A stretch of 64,000 bases of DNA. Source: Thermoanaerobaculia bacterium. Its GTDB lineage: Bacteria; Acidobacteriota; Thermoanaerobaculia; Multivoradales; Multivoraceae. Each line of letters opens with the position of its first letter. The first letter of the stretch is position 1. Shown piece by piece: positions 56,626-64,000 of the stretch. The stretch spans positions 18,497-82,496 of the forward strand of contig JAJDUI010000029.1 in NCBI GenBank assembly GCA_022826745.1, written 5' to 3'. Position numbers and translations under genes: made by a program. A model generated the notes under the pieces. That model saw only the letters and a list, made by a program, of their open reading frames with translations. It had not been told where the DNA came from and searched no databases.

Positions 56626-57945
56626 ATGCACCGCTCGATCGCCGCACCTCTCGTTCTCGGAACGTTCGGACTTGCCTCCGTGGCCGTCGCTGCCGACGGC
56701 GGGGAAGCCGTCACCTTCCACGAGGACGTGCTGGCCATCTTCCAGGAGAACTGCCAGACCTGCCATCGCCCGGGAGGCGACAACGTGGCCGGCATGGTGG
56801 CGCCGATGTCCCTGATGACCTACGAAGAGGTGCGGCCGTGGGCGCGGTCCATCGCCCGCCTGGTGCAGAGCCGCGAAATGCCCCCCTGGGACGCTTCGGA
56901 CCACACGGCCGGCGTCTTCGTCAACGAGCGGACCCTGACCCAGGACGAGATCGACACGGTCGTGGCCTGGGCCCAGCGCGGCGCTCCCAAGGGCGATCCG
57001 GCGAAGGGCCCGGCGCCTCGCGAGTGGGAGGACACGGGCGGCTTCCTGATCGGCAAGCCGGATCTCATCGTCTACATGGAGGAGCCGTACTACGTCGGCG
57101 ACGACGTGGAGGACGAGCAGCCAAACTTCTTCATCACGCTGACCGAAGAGATGCTCCCGGAGCCGCGCTGGCTCCAGGCGATCGAGTACCAGCCGGACGC
57201 CGAGTTCGTCCATCACATCACCGGCCGGGCGCTGACCCCGAACGAGGACGGTGAAGTCGACGTGCTGAGCGAGAACACCTTCTCGCTCGGTTCGATCGCG
57301 GCCGGCGAGGATCCGACGATCTACCCACCGGGCTTCGGCAACCTGCTGCAGGCCGGCATGGTCGTCCGCCTCAACGTCCACTACCACAAGGAATCCGGTC
57401 CGGGCTCCGGCGGCTACGACCGTTCGGCGGTCGCCTTCCGGTTCCATCCGGTCGGCGCCGAGGTCAGGCACAAGGTGACCTGGAACACGATCGGCGCAGG
57501 CGCCTTCGAGATCCCGCCGGGTCACGGAAGCTGGCGCGTCGGATCGTCCCGGATCTTCGAGAAGGACACCGTGCTGCTGTCGCTCCATCCGCACATGCAC
57601 TTCCGCGGCCAGAGCATGAAGTACACCGCGTACTACCCGAACGGCGGCACCGAGGTGCTGCTCGACGTGCCCGAGTACGACTACAGCTGGCAGACGAACT
57701 ACATCTACTGGGAGCCCAAGGTGCTGCCGGCCGGTACTCGCGTCGAGATCGAAGCGATCTACGACAACTCGGAAACCAAGCTCGACGAGTATCCCTTCCT
57801 GAACATCGGCCGGGCGGTCGACTGGGGCTCCCAGAGCACGGACGAGATGATGGCGCCGTTCCTGGCCTGGACCTACGTCGAGCCGGAAGACGCGGCCGCG
57901 ATCCTGGCAGCCGGCTCCGCCGGATCGACCGGCGGCGGCGAGTAG
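56626..57945 (+). CDS. Exported cytochrome c / copper type II monooxygenase-like protein
   Basis: The 439-residue protein has a signal peptide (about 1-23). A short cytochrome c part has the haem motif CQTCH (Cys43, Cys46, His47) and the Met ligand candidate in SREMPPW. A C-terminal domain resembles copper type II ascorbate-dependent monooxygenases: a His-His pair at 196-197 (FVHHITG), HYH at 252-254, and HPHMHFRGQS with His321/323/325. These could form two copper sites. The likely role is oxidation chemistry in the periplasm with electrons fed through the haem. It follows the VOC pair on the same strand. Confidence 0.85.
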   Translation: MHRSIAAPLVLGTFGLASVAVAADGGEAVTFHEDVLAIFQENCQTCHRPGGDNVAGMVAPMSLMTYEEVRPWARSIARLVQSREMPPWDASDHTAGVFVNERTLTQDEIDTVVAWAQRGAPKGDPAKGPAPREWEDTGGFLIGKPDLIVYMEEPYYVGDDVEDEQPNFFITLTEEMLPEPRWLQAIEYQPDAEFVHHITGRALTPNEDGEVDVLSENTFSLGSIAAGEDPTIYPPGFGNLLQAGMVVRLNVHYHKESGPGSGGYDRSAVAFRFHPVGAEVRHKVTWNTIGAGAFEIPPGHGSWRVGSSRIFEKDTVLLSLHPHMHFRGQSMKYTAYYPNGGTEVLLDVPEYDYSWQTNYIYWEPKVLPAGTRVEIEAIYDNSETKLDEYPFLNIGRAVDWGSQSTDEMMAPFLAWTYVEPEDAAAILAAGSAGSTGGGE

Positions 57946-57985
57946 CGAGCAGGGAGCAAAGGCGCCAGGGAGTCCGCCCAGCGGA

Positions 57986-59032
57986 TCAGGCGTTGCTGGC
58001 TCGCCAGGCCGTTACGCCACCCTGAGCGTCGAGCGCGGCAAGCGCGCGTCCATCGGGTCGCCAATACAGGGTGCCGACCACATCTGACACGGGTGCATCT
58101 CCTATCGGATCGCCGTAGCCATCGCGCCCGAGTGACCACACGACGACGCGGCCGTCCCGAGCTCCCGAGGCCAGACACATCCCGCGGCGAGCGAAGGCGA
58201 GGGCTGTAACTGTCTCAAAGTGATGCTGCAGAACGCCGGGCCGGGTGCCTTCCGGACCACGTCCCCGAAAGCTCCAGACCGTGATCGCCTCGCCTCCGCC
58301 GGTGGCCAGGAGGGTGCCCGTGTGATCGAAGGCCAGGGCCGACGGTTTGCCCGGGTAGCCCGACATCATCGAGTCCTGCCCCGTGGAGCGACGCCAGAAA
58401 TGCACCGAGTTGTCCTGGCTGCCGCAGGCCACGATATCCCCGTCCGGGCTCAGTACCATCGACACCAGGGAGCCCATCCACTCCAGCTTCTGGCGAACTT
58501 CGCCGTTGGACGCGTCGAAGAACGTCACCCGGCCGTAACAGGCCGTCGCCAGCTCCTCCGAGCCGGACCAGGCGATCGCGCTGACGGTACTGGGGTGATC
58601 GTCGGATCGCCAGATTCTCGTTCCATCCGCGCGGTACGCGTGAACCTGCCGGGAGCAGGAGGCTGCGAACCACTGTCCGTCCGGCGACCACGCCACGTTC
58701 TCCACCCAGCCTTTCCCGACGTCGACAGCCTCGCTGACCCGACCTTCGTCGGCACTCCAGACCAGGACCCGGCCGTCCTGCCCGGCCGTGGCGAAGGCGG
58801 GTCGGCCAGGCTGCATCGCCAGCGCGAGCACCCCGCCTTCATGGGCTTCGCGCTGCGCCCAGATCGTGGCGCCGGACCTGCCGTCGAACGCGTAGACGCC
58901 ACCCGCGGCGTCCGCGACCACCAGCGCCTCGCCGCGCGGCGTCCACCCGCCGGCGATGGCGTAGTCACCGACTTCCGCGGACCAGCCTGGGCGAAGAACA
59001 CCCCTCGGGCTGCCGCCATTCAAGTCGGGCAT
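57986..59032 (-). CDS. Cytoplasmic WD40-repeat protein
   Basis: The 348-residue protein is built of about seven WD40-type blades (GGVLALAMQPGRPAFATAGQDGRVLVWS, ENVAWSPDGQWFAASC, VSMVLSPDGDIVACGSQDNSVHFW, VTALAFARRGMCLASGARDGRVVVWS). It should be a seven-blade propeller scaffold. It has no signal peptide. I chose the ATG at 59032, after the GTPase stop at 59041; an ATG at 59053 that overlaps the GTPase gene is also possible. It is the last gene of the metal-homeostasis operon, which suggests a role as partner of the CobW-type GTPases. Confidence 0.82.
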   Translation of the reverse strand: MPDLNGGSPRGVLRPGWSAEVGDYAIAGGWTPRGEALVVADAAGGVYAFDGRSGATIWAQREAHEGGVLALAMQPGRPAFATAGQDGRVLVWSADEGRVSEAVDVGKGWVENVAWSPDGQWFAASCSRQVHAYRADGTRIWRSDDHPSTVSAIAWSGSEELATACYGRVTFFDASNGEVRQKLEWMGSLVSMVLSPDGDIVACGSQDNSVHFWRRSTGQDSMMSGYPGKPSALAFDHTGTLLATGGGEAITVWSFRGRGPEGTRPGVLQHHFETVTALAFARRGMCLASGARDGRVVVWSLGRDGYGDPIGDAPVSDVVGTLYWRPDGRALAALDAQGGVTAWRASNA

Positions 59033-59040
59033 GCCTCGAA

Positions 59041-60462
59041 TCAGACCAGGCATGCCTCGAATTCCTGCCGCATGCCCTTCTCGTCGAGGTTGCGGCCGAT
59101 GAAGACGAGCTGATTGCGGCGGGGCGCGTCGCCCCATGGACGATCCGGCTGGCCGTCGAAGAGCATGTGAACGCCCTGAAAGACGAAGCGGCGCGATTCG
59201 CCGGCGAGGCTGATGAAGCCCTTCATTCTGAAGATGTCCACCCCGCGTTCACGGAGCAGTTGGCCAAGCCACGCGTTGAGCCTGCCGGGATCGACGTCGC
59301 CATCCGTCTCGATTGCGATCGAGCCCACTTCGTCGTCGTGCTCGTGCTGTGCGACCCAGGTTCGCTCGACTTCGACGGGTACCACGCCATTGACCCGCGG
59401 GTCGCCGGTCTCCGTGTTGGGCGGCACCCTGGAGGGCGGACCGTCTTCAGGCCCGACTGTTGCCCCATTCGCGCTCGACAGTTGCAGGTCGAACTCCTCC
59501 GCTGTGTGCTGGGCGAACAAGCCGACCCTCACCTGCGTATCGACCTCCAGGAAGAACGACTTGCGTCCCGGGGAGTCAAGCTGGAGGTCCAGGTGCTTGC
59601 CGACAGCGATCTCGTCTCCTGGACGAACGGGATCCGCGGGTTCGGCGTACCGACGCACACACCATTCCGCACCTTCACGAAGTGCGGAGTCGTCCGTGCC
59701 CTGGTCGGGTACGACGACGAGAGACATCGCCGGGTCAGGTCCATCGGCCAGGCTGAGTTCGTAGCGGCCGACGTCGAGCGAATAGACGCCAGTCCATTCG
59801 AACGGGTACTCCGGCTCGAGGAAAGTGGGACGCCGCTCGAGCACCTCGTCCAGGTCGAAGGCAGCGAGGTTGAGTACCGAATCGACGGAGACGTCGGCCC
59901 ACTCGCTGCGGATGACTCGCGCCATTCGGTTCATGTCCCGGAGCCGGGTCTCGAGCCTGTCGAGCCTGTCGCCGTCGACGAGGTCCGTCTTGTTGAGAAC
60001 GAGGACGTCCGCGAAGGCGATCTGCTCCGTGCTCTCGTCGCTTCGGCCGAGCTGCTGCTCGATGTGGGCCGCGTCGACGAGCGTGACGATTCCGTCCAGC
60101 GCGTACTCCGCGCGAATCTCGTCGTCCATGAAGAACGTCTGCGCGACCGGACCGGGATCGGCGAGCCCCGTGGTCTCCACCAGCACGTAGTCGAACTTGT
60201 CCCGGCGCTTCATGAGGTTGCCTAGCACGCGAATCAGGTCTCCGCGCACCGTGCAGCAGATGCAGCCGTTCGACATCTCGAAGATCTCCTCGTCGGCGTT
60301 GATGACGAGCGCCTGGTCGATGCCTACCTCCCCGAATTCGTTCTCTACCACGGCAATGCGCTTGCCGTGCTCTTCACTCAGTATCCGGTTGAGCAGAGTC
60401 GTCTTGCCGGAGCCAAGAAAGCCGGTGAGGATGGAAACAGGTACTTTTCTCTGGGTGTTCAT
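59041..60462 (-). CDS. CobW/COG0523-family GTPase (metallochaperone type)
   Basis: The 473-residue G3E GTPase has the P-loop GFLGSGKTT (residues 14-22), the CXCC metal motif NGCICC (Cys67, Cys69, Cys70), NKTD near 160 and a C-terminal CobW domain. A His/Asp stretch HEHDDEVGS may bind metal. The family inserts or delivers metal (zinc, cobalt or others) to target proteins using GTP. It lies directly downstream of a second CobW gene (37 bases) and upstream of the WD40 gene. Confidence 0.92.
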   Translation of the reverse strand: MNTQRKVPVSILTGFLGSGKTTLLNRILSEEHGKRIAVVENEFGEVGIDQALVINADEEIFEMSNGCICCTVRGDLIRVLGNLMKRRDKFDYVLVETTGLADPGPVAQTFFMDDEIRAEYALDGIVTLVDAAHIEQQLGRSDESTEQIAFADVLVLNKTDLVDGDRLDRLETRLRDMNRMARVIRSEWADVSVDSVLNLAAFDLDEVLERRPTFLEPEYPFEWTGVYSLDVGRYELSLADGPDPAMSLVVVPDQGTDDSALREGAEWCVRRYAEPADPVRPGDEIAVGKHLDLQLDSPGRKSFFLEVDTQVRVGLFAQHTAEEFDLQLSSANGATVGPEDGPPSRVPPNTETGDPRVNGVVPVEVERTWVAQHEHDDEVGSIAIETDGDVDPGRLNAWLGQLLRERGVDIFRMKGFISLAGESRRFVFQGVHMLFDGQPDRPWGDAPRRNQLVFIGRNLDEKGMRQEFEACLV

Positions 60463-60499
60463 CTAGCTGGTCTCCTGGGAAAGAGGTGCGAAGTTTCGG

Positions 60500-61726
60500 T
60501 CACGCTGACTCTTCGGTCGGACGAAACTCCGGAAACGGATTCGGGAGTTCGGCCCAGGTCTTGCTGCCGGCGGAGGCGAGGCGCTCGTCGAGCAGGCACG
60601 CGTCGAGGCGGGCGCGCATAGCCGCCTCGGGCATCTGCTGGCCGATGAAGACGAGCTCCTGCACGCGGTCGCCGAAGCGGGGATGCCAGCCCGGTTGCTG
60701 GTCAGATCTCTGACCCTCGGGGTGCTCCCAGTGATCTCGAGGCACGGCCGCCCACCACATCCCGGCGGGGTTCACGTCGCTGACGCCACCGGCCTGGGCC
60801 CACTCGTAGGCGACCCGATGGTCGGCCGCGACCCAGAAGAAGCCCTTCGAGCGAATCACGCCGCTCCAGTTGTCGTCGTCGTGCAGAAACGCCCAGAGCT
60901 TCTCGGCGTCGAAGGGCTCCGGCGTCCGATAGGTGAAGCTCGAGATGCCGTACTCCTCGGTCTCCGGCGTGTGCTCACCCTGAAGCTCTCGAATCCAGCC
61001 GGCGGAGGTCGCCGCCTTCTCGTAGTCGAACAGGCCTGTGTCGAGCACGCTTTCGAGCGGGACCCGTCCGTGCATCGTCATGAGGACCTTCGCACCGGGG
61101 TTGAGCGCTTTCACGATGGCCTCGACCTCGAGAGCCTGCTCGTTGCTCGCGAGATCGACCTTGTTCAGCACGATGACGTCGGCGAACTCGATCTGGTCGA
61201 CGAGCAGGTCGGTCAACGTCCGGTCATCCTCTTCGCCCAGCGACTCACCGCGGTCCTGGAGCGCCTCGGCGGCGTTGTAGTCCCGCAGGAAGCTAGCCGC
61301 GTCCACGACCGTGACCATCGTGTCGAGACGCGAAACCTGACTCAGACTCACGCCGTTCTCGTCCTCGAACGTGAAGGTCTGCGCGACCGGAATGGGCTCC
61401 GAGATCCCCGTGGACTCGATGAGCAGGTAGTCGAAACGTCTCTCCTGCGCGAGCCGGGAGACCTCGGCGAGCAGGTCGTCTCGCAGCGTGCAGCAGATGC
61501 AGCCGTTCGACATCTCGACCAGCTTCTCCTCGGTTCGGGAGAGTTCCGCGCCGCCACGCTCAACGAGCGCCGCGTCGATGTTGACCTCGCTCATGTCGTT
61601 CACGATCACCGCGACGCGCCGGCCTTCCCGGTTGTTGAGTACCTGGTTTAGGAGCGTGGTCTTTCCCGCTCCGAGGAAGCCCGACAGGACGGTGACGGGG
61701 AGGCGTGAGTGGTTGGACTGACGCAT
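60500..61726 (-). CDS. CobW/COG0523-family GTPase, ZigA-like
   Basis: The 408-residue GTPase has the P-loop GFLGAGKTT (residues 16-24), the CXCC motif NGCICC (Cys76, Cys78, Cys79) and NKVD. Its C-terminal part ([28 protein letters not shown]) resembles the zinc-linked ZigA/YjiA-like subgroup. The two GTPases share the fold but differ in sequence, so they are probably separate chaperones, not a recent duplication. It follows the transporter gene after only three bases. Confidence 0.92.
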   Translation of the reverse strand: MRQSNHSRLPVTVLSGFLGAGKTTLLNQVLNNREGRRVAVIVNDMSEVNIDAALVERGGAELSRTEEKLVEMSNGCICCTLRDDLLAEVSRLAQERRFDYLLIESTGISEPIPVAQTFTFEDENGVSLSQVSRLDTMVTVVDAASFLRDYNAAEALQDRGESLGEEDDRTLTDLLVDQIEFADVIVLNKVDLASNEQALEVEAIVKALNPGAKVLMTMHGRVPLESVLDTGLFDYEKAATSAGWIRELQGEHTPETEEYGISSFTYRTPEPFDAEKLWAFLHDDDNWSGVIRSKGFFWVAADHRVAYEWAQAGGVSDVNPAGMWWAAVPRDHWEHPEGQRSDQQPGWHPRFGDRVQELVFIGQQMPEAAMRARLDACLLDERLASAGSKTWAELPNPFPEFRPTEESA

Positions 61727-61729
61727 CGG

Positions 61730-63061
61730 CTAGACGGCGAGACCAGCCCGGACGAGCCATGGTTCCGACAGCCCTTCTTCTGTAGACCCATCGAAGAGAA
61801 CGCGCCGGTCGCGCAGCAGGATGGCGCGCGTCGCCTGGGATGGCAGTGAGTGAAGGCAGTGGGTTGCCCAGACGCAGGTAGCGTTCGTTCGGCGAACAGC
61901 CTCTGCAACGAGCGTACGCAGCTCAAGGGCCGCGACGGGGTCGAGCCCGACCGTGGGCTCGTCGAGGAGGAGCAACGCGGGCTCGAGCACCAGCAGACCG
62001 GCGAGTGCAACGCGGCGCTGCTCCCCGAAGCTGAGTTGATGACACGGACGCTGCAGCAGATGATCTATGCGCAAGGCCGTCGCCACCTCGCGGGAGCGAC
62101 GTCGCGCCTCGCCTGGCTCGACGCCACGGCGAAGCAGGCCCCAGGCAATGTCCTCGGCAACCGTGCTCGCGATGAAGTGGTGTTCCGGGTTCTGGCCGAG
62201 AAGGGCCACGCGTCCGTGGAGCCGGGCGCGGAGCGTCGTGTCGGGCGACACGTGGCTTCCCAGGCGCGTCATGGTCCCTCGCGTGGGTCCGTCGAGCCCC
62301 GCGAGCAGGCGCAGCAAGCTCGACTTCCCGGCTCCACTCGGCCCCAGCACGAGCAGCCACTCCGCTCTTGCCAGGCGAAGTTCGAGCTGCCGGAGCACGA
62401 GGTGTCCACCGCGTTTGACGTCGATGGCGTCGAGGTGGACGCCGTCATGAGCCTGAACGTCTTCCCAGGAGGCACTGCGCAGCAGGCCGTTCTCCTCGGC
62501 GCGTTCGAGGCGCGTAAAGGCATGCAGGGCGCCTTCGCCGAGCAGCGGTCCCCAGGCGGCAAGGGGCAAGCGCGCTGACCCCAGGCGGAGGCGGGCCGCG
62601 TCACGCCGCTGAACCCACTCGCGCTGGGTGAGAACACCGTGCATGAGCGCGTGGTCGAGGCTGGCCACGACACCCTCGGGAATCCGCAGCCAAAGCAGGA
62701 GTCGGCGCAACGACGCCCAGTCGACCTGGGTGCCGAGCCACAGGATCCAGATGGCGCCGCACAAGCCCCTGACGCTCGCCTGGGCGATGACGTCCGCGCT
62801 GGAATCCAGGGCGACCCCGCCAAGCAGTGCGAGCGCCACGAAGGCCAGGGTCCACGCGAGGGCAGGCTTGATCCGTCGGCGTCCACGGGCGCCCGCGAGC
62901 AGAAGCAGCGCGCCGATCCCTGCGCCGATCAGGGACAAGGTCGTACTGCGTGCGCCCGCGTTGACGATCAGGACGCTGCTGGTCAACGCGGCACCCAGTG
63001 CCGCGACCCATAGCGGCTGGCGGCGCTCGAAGAACAGGGCGTGTTCAGCGTGGAGGTGCAT
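61730..63061 (-). CDS. ECF transporter T component fused to A component (EcfT-EcfA)
   Basis: The 443-residue protein joins a membrane part (about 1-150, four or five helices; CbiQ/EcfT-like, with the A-R-L coupling motif AARLRLG) to an ABC ATPase (about 200-440). The ATPase has Walker A GPSGAGKSS, Q-loop region GQNPEHHFIAST, signature LSFGEQRR and Walker B LLLLDEPTVGLDP. Most ECF systems have T and A on separate chains. With the CbiM-type gene upstream it forms a metal uptake transporter. Its start overlaps the end of the CbiM gene by 17 bases, indicating strong coupling. Confidence 0.9.
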   Translation of the reverse strand: MHLHAEHALFFERRQPLWVAALGAALTSSVLIVNAGARSTTLSLIGAGIGALLLLAGARGRRRIKPALAWTLAFVALALLGGVALDSSADVIAQASVRGLCGAIWILWLGTQVDWASLRRLLLWLRIPEGVVASLDHALMHGVLTQREWVQRRDAARLRLGSARLPLAAWGPLLGEGALHAFTRLERAEENGLLRSASWEDVQAHDGVHLDAIDVKRGGHLVLRQLELRLARAEWLLVLGPSGAGKSSLLRLLAGLDGPTRGTMTRLGSHVSPDTTLRARLHGRVALLGQNPEHHFIASTVAEDIAWGLLRRGVEPGEARRRSREVATALRIDHLLQRPCHQLSFGEQRRVALAGLLVLEPALLLLDEPTVGLDPVAALELRTLVAEAVRRTNATCVWATHCLHSLPSQATRAILLRDRRVLFDGSTEEGLSEPWLVRAGLAV

Positions 63062-63968
63062 CGCGCCCTCCTCCGAGCACTCGTTCCCAACTGCGCCCCG
63101 CGATGAATCCCATCCCGAAGAGGATGAGGATCGACATCGCGAGCCCGACCTCCCCCTGACTCAGGTCGAGGATGCTCCCTGTAGGCGGTCGCCCCGCTCC
63201 CTCCGCGGTCGCACCGAACACGGTTCCGTCGATTCCTTCATAGGCACATCCCGGCAGGCCGATCACGAGCAACAGGAGCATGGCGGGCGCAACGGGCGCG
63301 GACACGGTGCGAAGCCTCCGCAGCGAGTCGGGCAGGAGGTCCGGCCGACGTGTGGCCAACAGCCGCACGATGCCGACGGAGGCGACGGCTTCGAGAACCG
63401 CCAGGGGGATCTGGACAGGGGCGAACCCGATCAGCACCGCGCCGAAGGTCGTCGCGGGCACCGTCACATCGGACAACGCCACGGCGAGCACCGCGGCGTC
63501 CGCCACGTATACGCTCAGGCCGCCGACGCCACATGCGAGAGCGAGGCGGAGAGCCCCGTCCACACCGAGCCGCCGGAGCAATGCCCAGAGCCCAACCGTC
63601 GTCAGAGGTCCCAGCAGGCCGAGCGTCAGGAGGTTGACCCCCAGCGTCGTGAGCCCGCCGTGGGCGAAGAAGACCGCCTGCAGCAGGAGCACGAAGAACG
63701 TGGGCCACACGATGCGGCGGACGCCGACGACCAGGGCGAGCACGGGCGTGAGGCAGATGTGACTGGTTGCGCCCACGACGGGGACCGGCAGCGGCAGCAG
63801 AGTGCCGGCAAAGAGCAGGCTCGTGGCGCCCGCCATGATGACCGAGGACGACGGTGCGTCGCGTCGCGTTCGTTGCTCGCGACGAAGGCTCCAATACACG
63901 GTGGGCGCGGCCAGGGCACTCCACGCGACGGCTTGGCCGAGCGGCAGCACACCTTCTGCCAGGTGCAT
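63045..63968 (-). CDS. cbiM: CbiM-type metal-specificity (S) component with C-terminal extension
   Basis: The 307-residue protein starts MHLAEGVLP, the conserved Met-His N-terminus that binds the metal in CbiM/NikM. A GATSHICLTP loop holds another metal-binding His, and FFAHGGLTTLGVN is a family signature. A longer frame adds six residues before this Met; the Met at 63968 is chosen because of the family start and a GGGGGAG ribosome site. The C-terminal 70 residues add two helices with a periplasmic loop, which resembles a fused CbiN-like partner. Cobalt, nickel or zinc is possible. The CobW neighbours make zinc or cobalt the better guesses. Confidence 0.88.
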   Translation of the reverse strand: MHLAEGVLPLGQAVAWSALAAPTVYWSLRREQRTRRDAPSSSVIMAGATSLLFAGTLLPLPVPVVGATSHICLTPVLALVVGVRRIVWPTFFVLLLQAVFFAHGGLTTLGVNLLTLGLLGPLTTVGLWALLRRLGVDGALRLALACGVGGLSVYVADAAVLAVALSDVTVPATTFGAVLIGFAPVQIPLAVLEAVASVGIVRLLATRRPDLLPDSLRRLRTVSAPVAPAMLLLLVIGLPGCAYEGIDGTVFGATAEGAGRPPTGSILDLSQGEVGLAMSILILFGMGFIAGRSWERVLGGGRDAPPR

Positions 63969-64000
63969 CAGCGCCCTCCCCCGCATGGAAATCGAGGCAA

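Noticed and set aside
59030..59065. Direct repeat CATGCCTCGAAT (two copies 22 bases apart) at the GTPase/WD40 junction as an attachment site
   Set aside because: It is short, in coding or junction sequence, with no mobile gene nearby; it only makes the WD40 start ambiguous.
63045..63986. Start of the CbiM gene at 63986
   Set aside because: The longer frame would bury the conserved Met-His metal-binding N-terminus; the ATG at 63968 has a ribosome site and the family start.
1..64000. CRISPR arrays, insertion sequences, integrases, rRNA and tRNA genes
   Set aside because: I looked for evenly spaced direct repeats, transposase or integrase frames and conserved RNA motifs and saw none; the only repeats are the scattered palindromes.

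Overview
The window is one contiguous, very GC-rich (roughly two-thirds G+C), gene-dense bacterial chromosome segment with 45 protein-coding genes. No rRNA, tRNA, CRISPR array, transposase or phage gene was seen. The gene content suggests an Acidobacteriota lineage, most likely near Thermoanaerobaculia. The pointers are a GWxTD plus VWFA-related exported protein, soluble PQQ beta-propeller dehydrogenases, a cytochrome c / copper type II monooxygenase-like protein, Tat-exported Gfo/Idh/MocA oxidoreductases and hopanoid genes. This placement is inference from family content, not phylogeny.

Layout. (1) 1-145: 3' end of an enoyl-CoA hydratase-like gene. (2) 129-14008, all minus strand, reading downward: a small His/Cys-rich exported protein, a TonB-dependent receptor, two ABC ATPases, a giant permease fused to a peptidase-like domain, two DUF3526-type permeases, a PQQ dehydrogenase and a lipoprotein. 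This looks like an outer-to-inner-membrane transport locus. (3) 14092-21115, plus strand: Gfo/Idh oxidoreductase, outer-membrane barrel and a compact hopanoid operon (shc-hpnH-hpnA-hpnG), followed by an LLM oxidoreductase and a PLP decarboxylase. (4) 23620-28695, minus: GWxTD/VWA protein, then a probable lipid A modification pair (ICMT-type methyltransferase and ArnT-like transferase). (5) 28854-32890, plus: HMG-CoA-lyase-like enzyme, NCS2 permease with an added C-terminal regulatory-looking domain, GPP34 protein and a lone STAS protein. (6) 32918-44254: Tat-exported Gfo/Idh protein divergent from a second PQQ dehydrogenase, a START-like exported protein with an odd hairpin-rich 5' end, a serine hydrolase, a PA14/dihaem cytochrome c with a DUF6797-like beta-propeller protein, and two unknown exported proteins. 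(7) 44262-50303: a single-chain biotin-dependent acyl-CoA carboxylase divergent from a haloalkane-dehalogenase-like hydrolase, a SIS-domain isomerase and another alpha/beta hydrolase. (8) 50309-54683: RND pump and its adaptor. (9) 54758-57945: two exported VOC-fold proteins and a cytochrome c / copper monooxygenase-like protein. (10) 57986-63968, minus: a metal-homeostasis operon with a CbiM-type ECF S component, an EcfT-EcfA fusion, two CobW/COG0523 GTPases and a WD40 protein.

Two signals cut across the genes. The first is a family of short perfect palindromes, with cores such as GCCGGCC-N3/4-GGCCGGC, GCGGGTC-N4-GACCCGC and GCCGGCG-N4-CGCCGGC. They lie in the gaps between genes and in three cases form the 5' coding end of a gene (hpnG, the START-like gene and the second VOC gene). 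The second is a recurrent TAnnnT hexamer 6-11 bases upstream of several start codons that lack a Shine-Dalgarno sequence, which suggests -10 elements of leaderless transcripts. Start codons were moved inward from the longest open frame wherever a ribosome site, signal peptide, overlap or family length argued for it.
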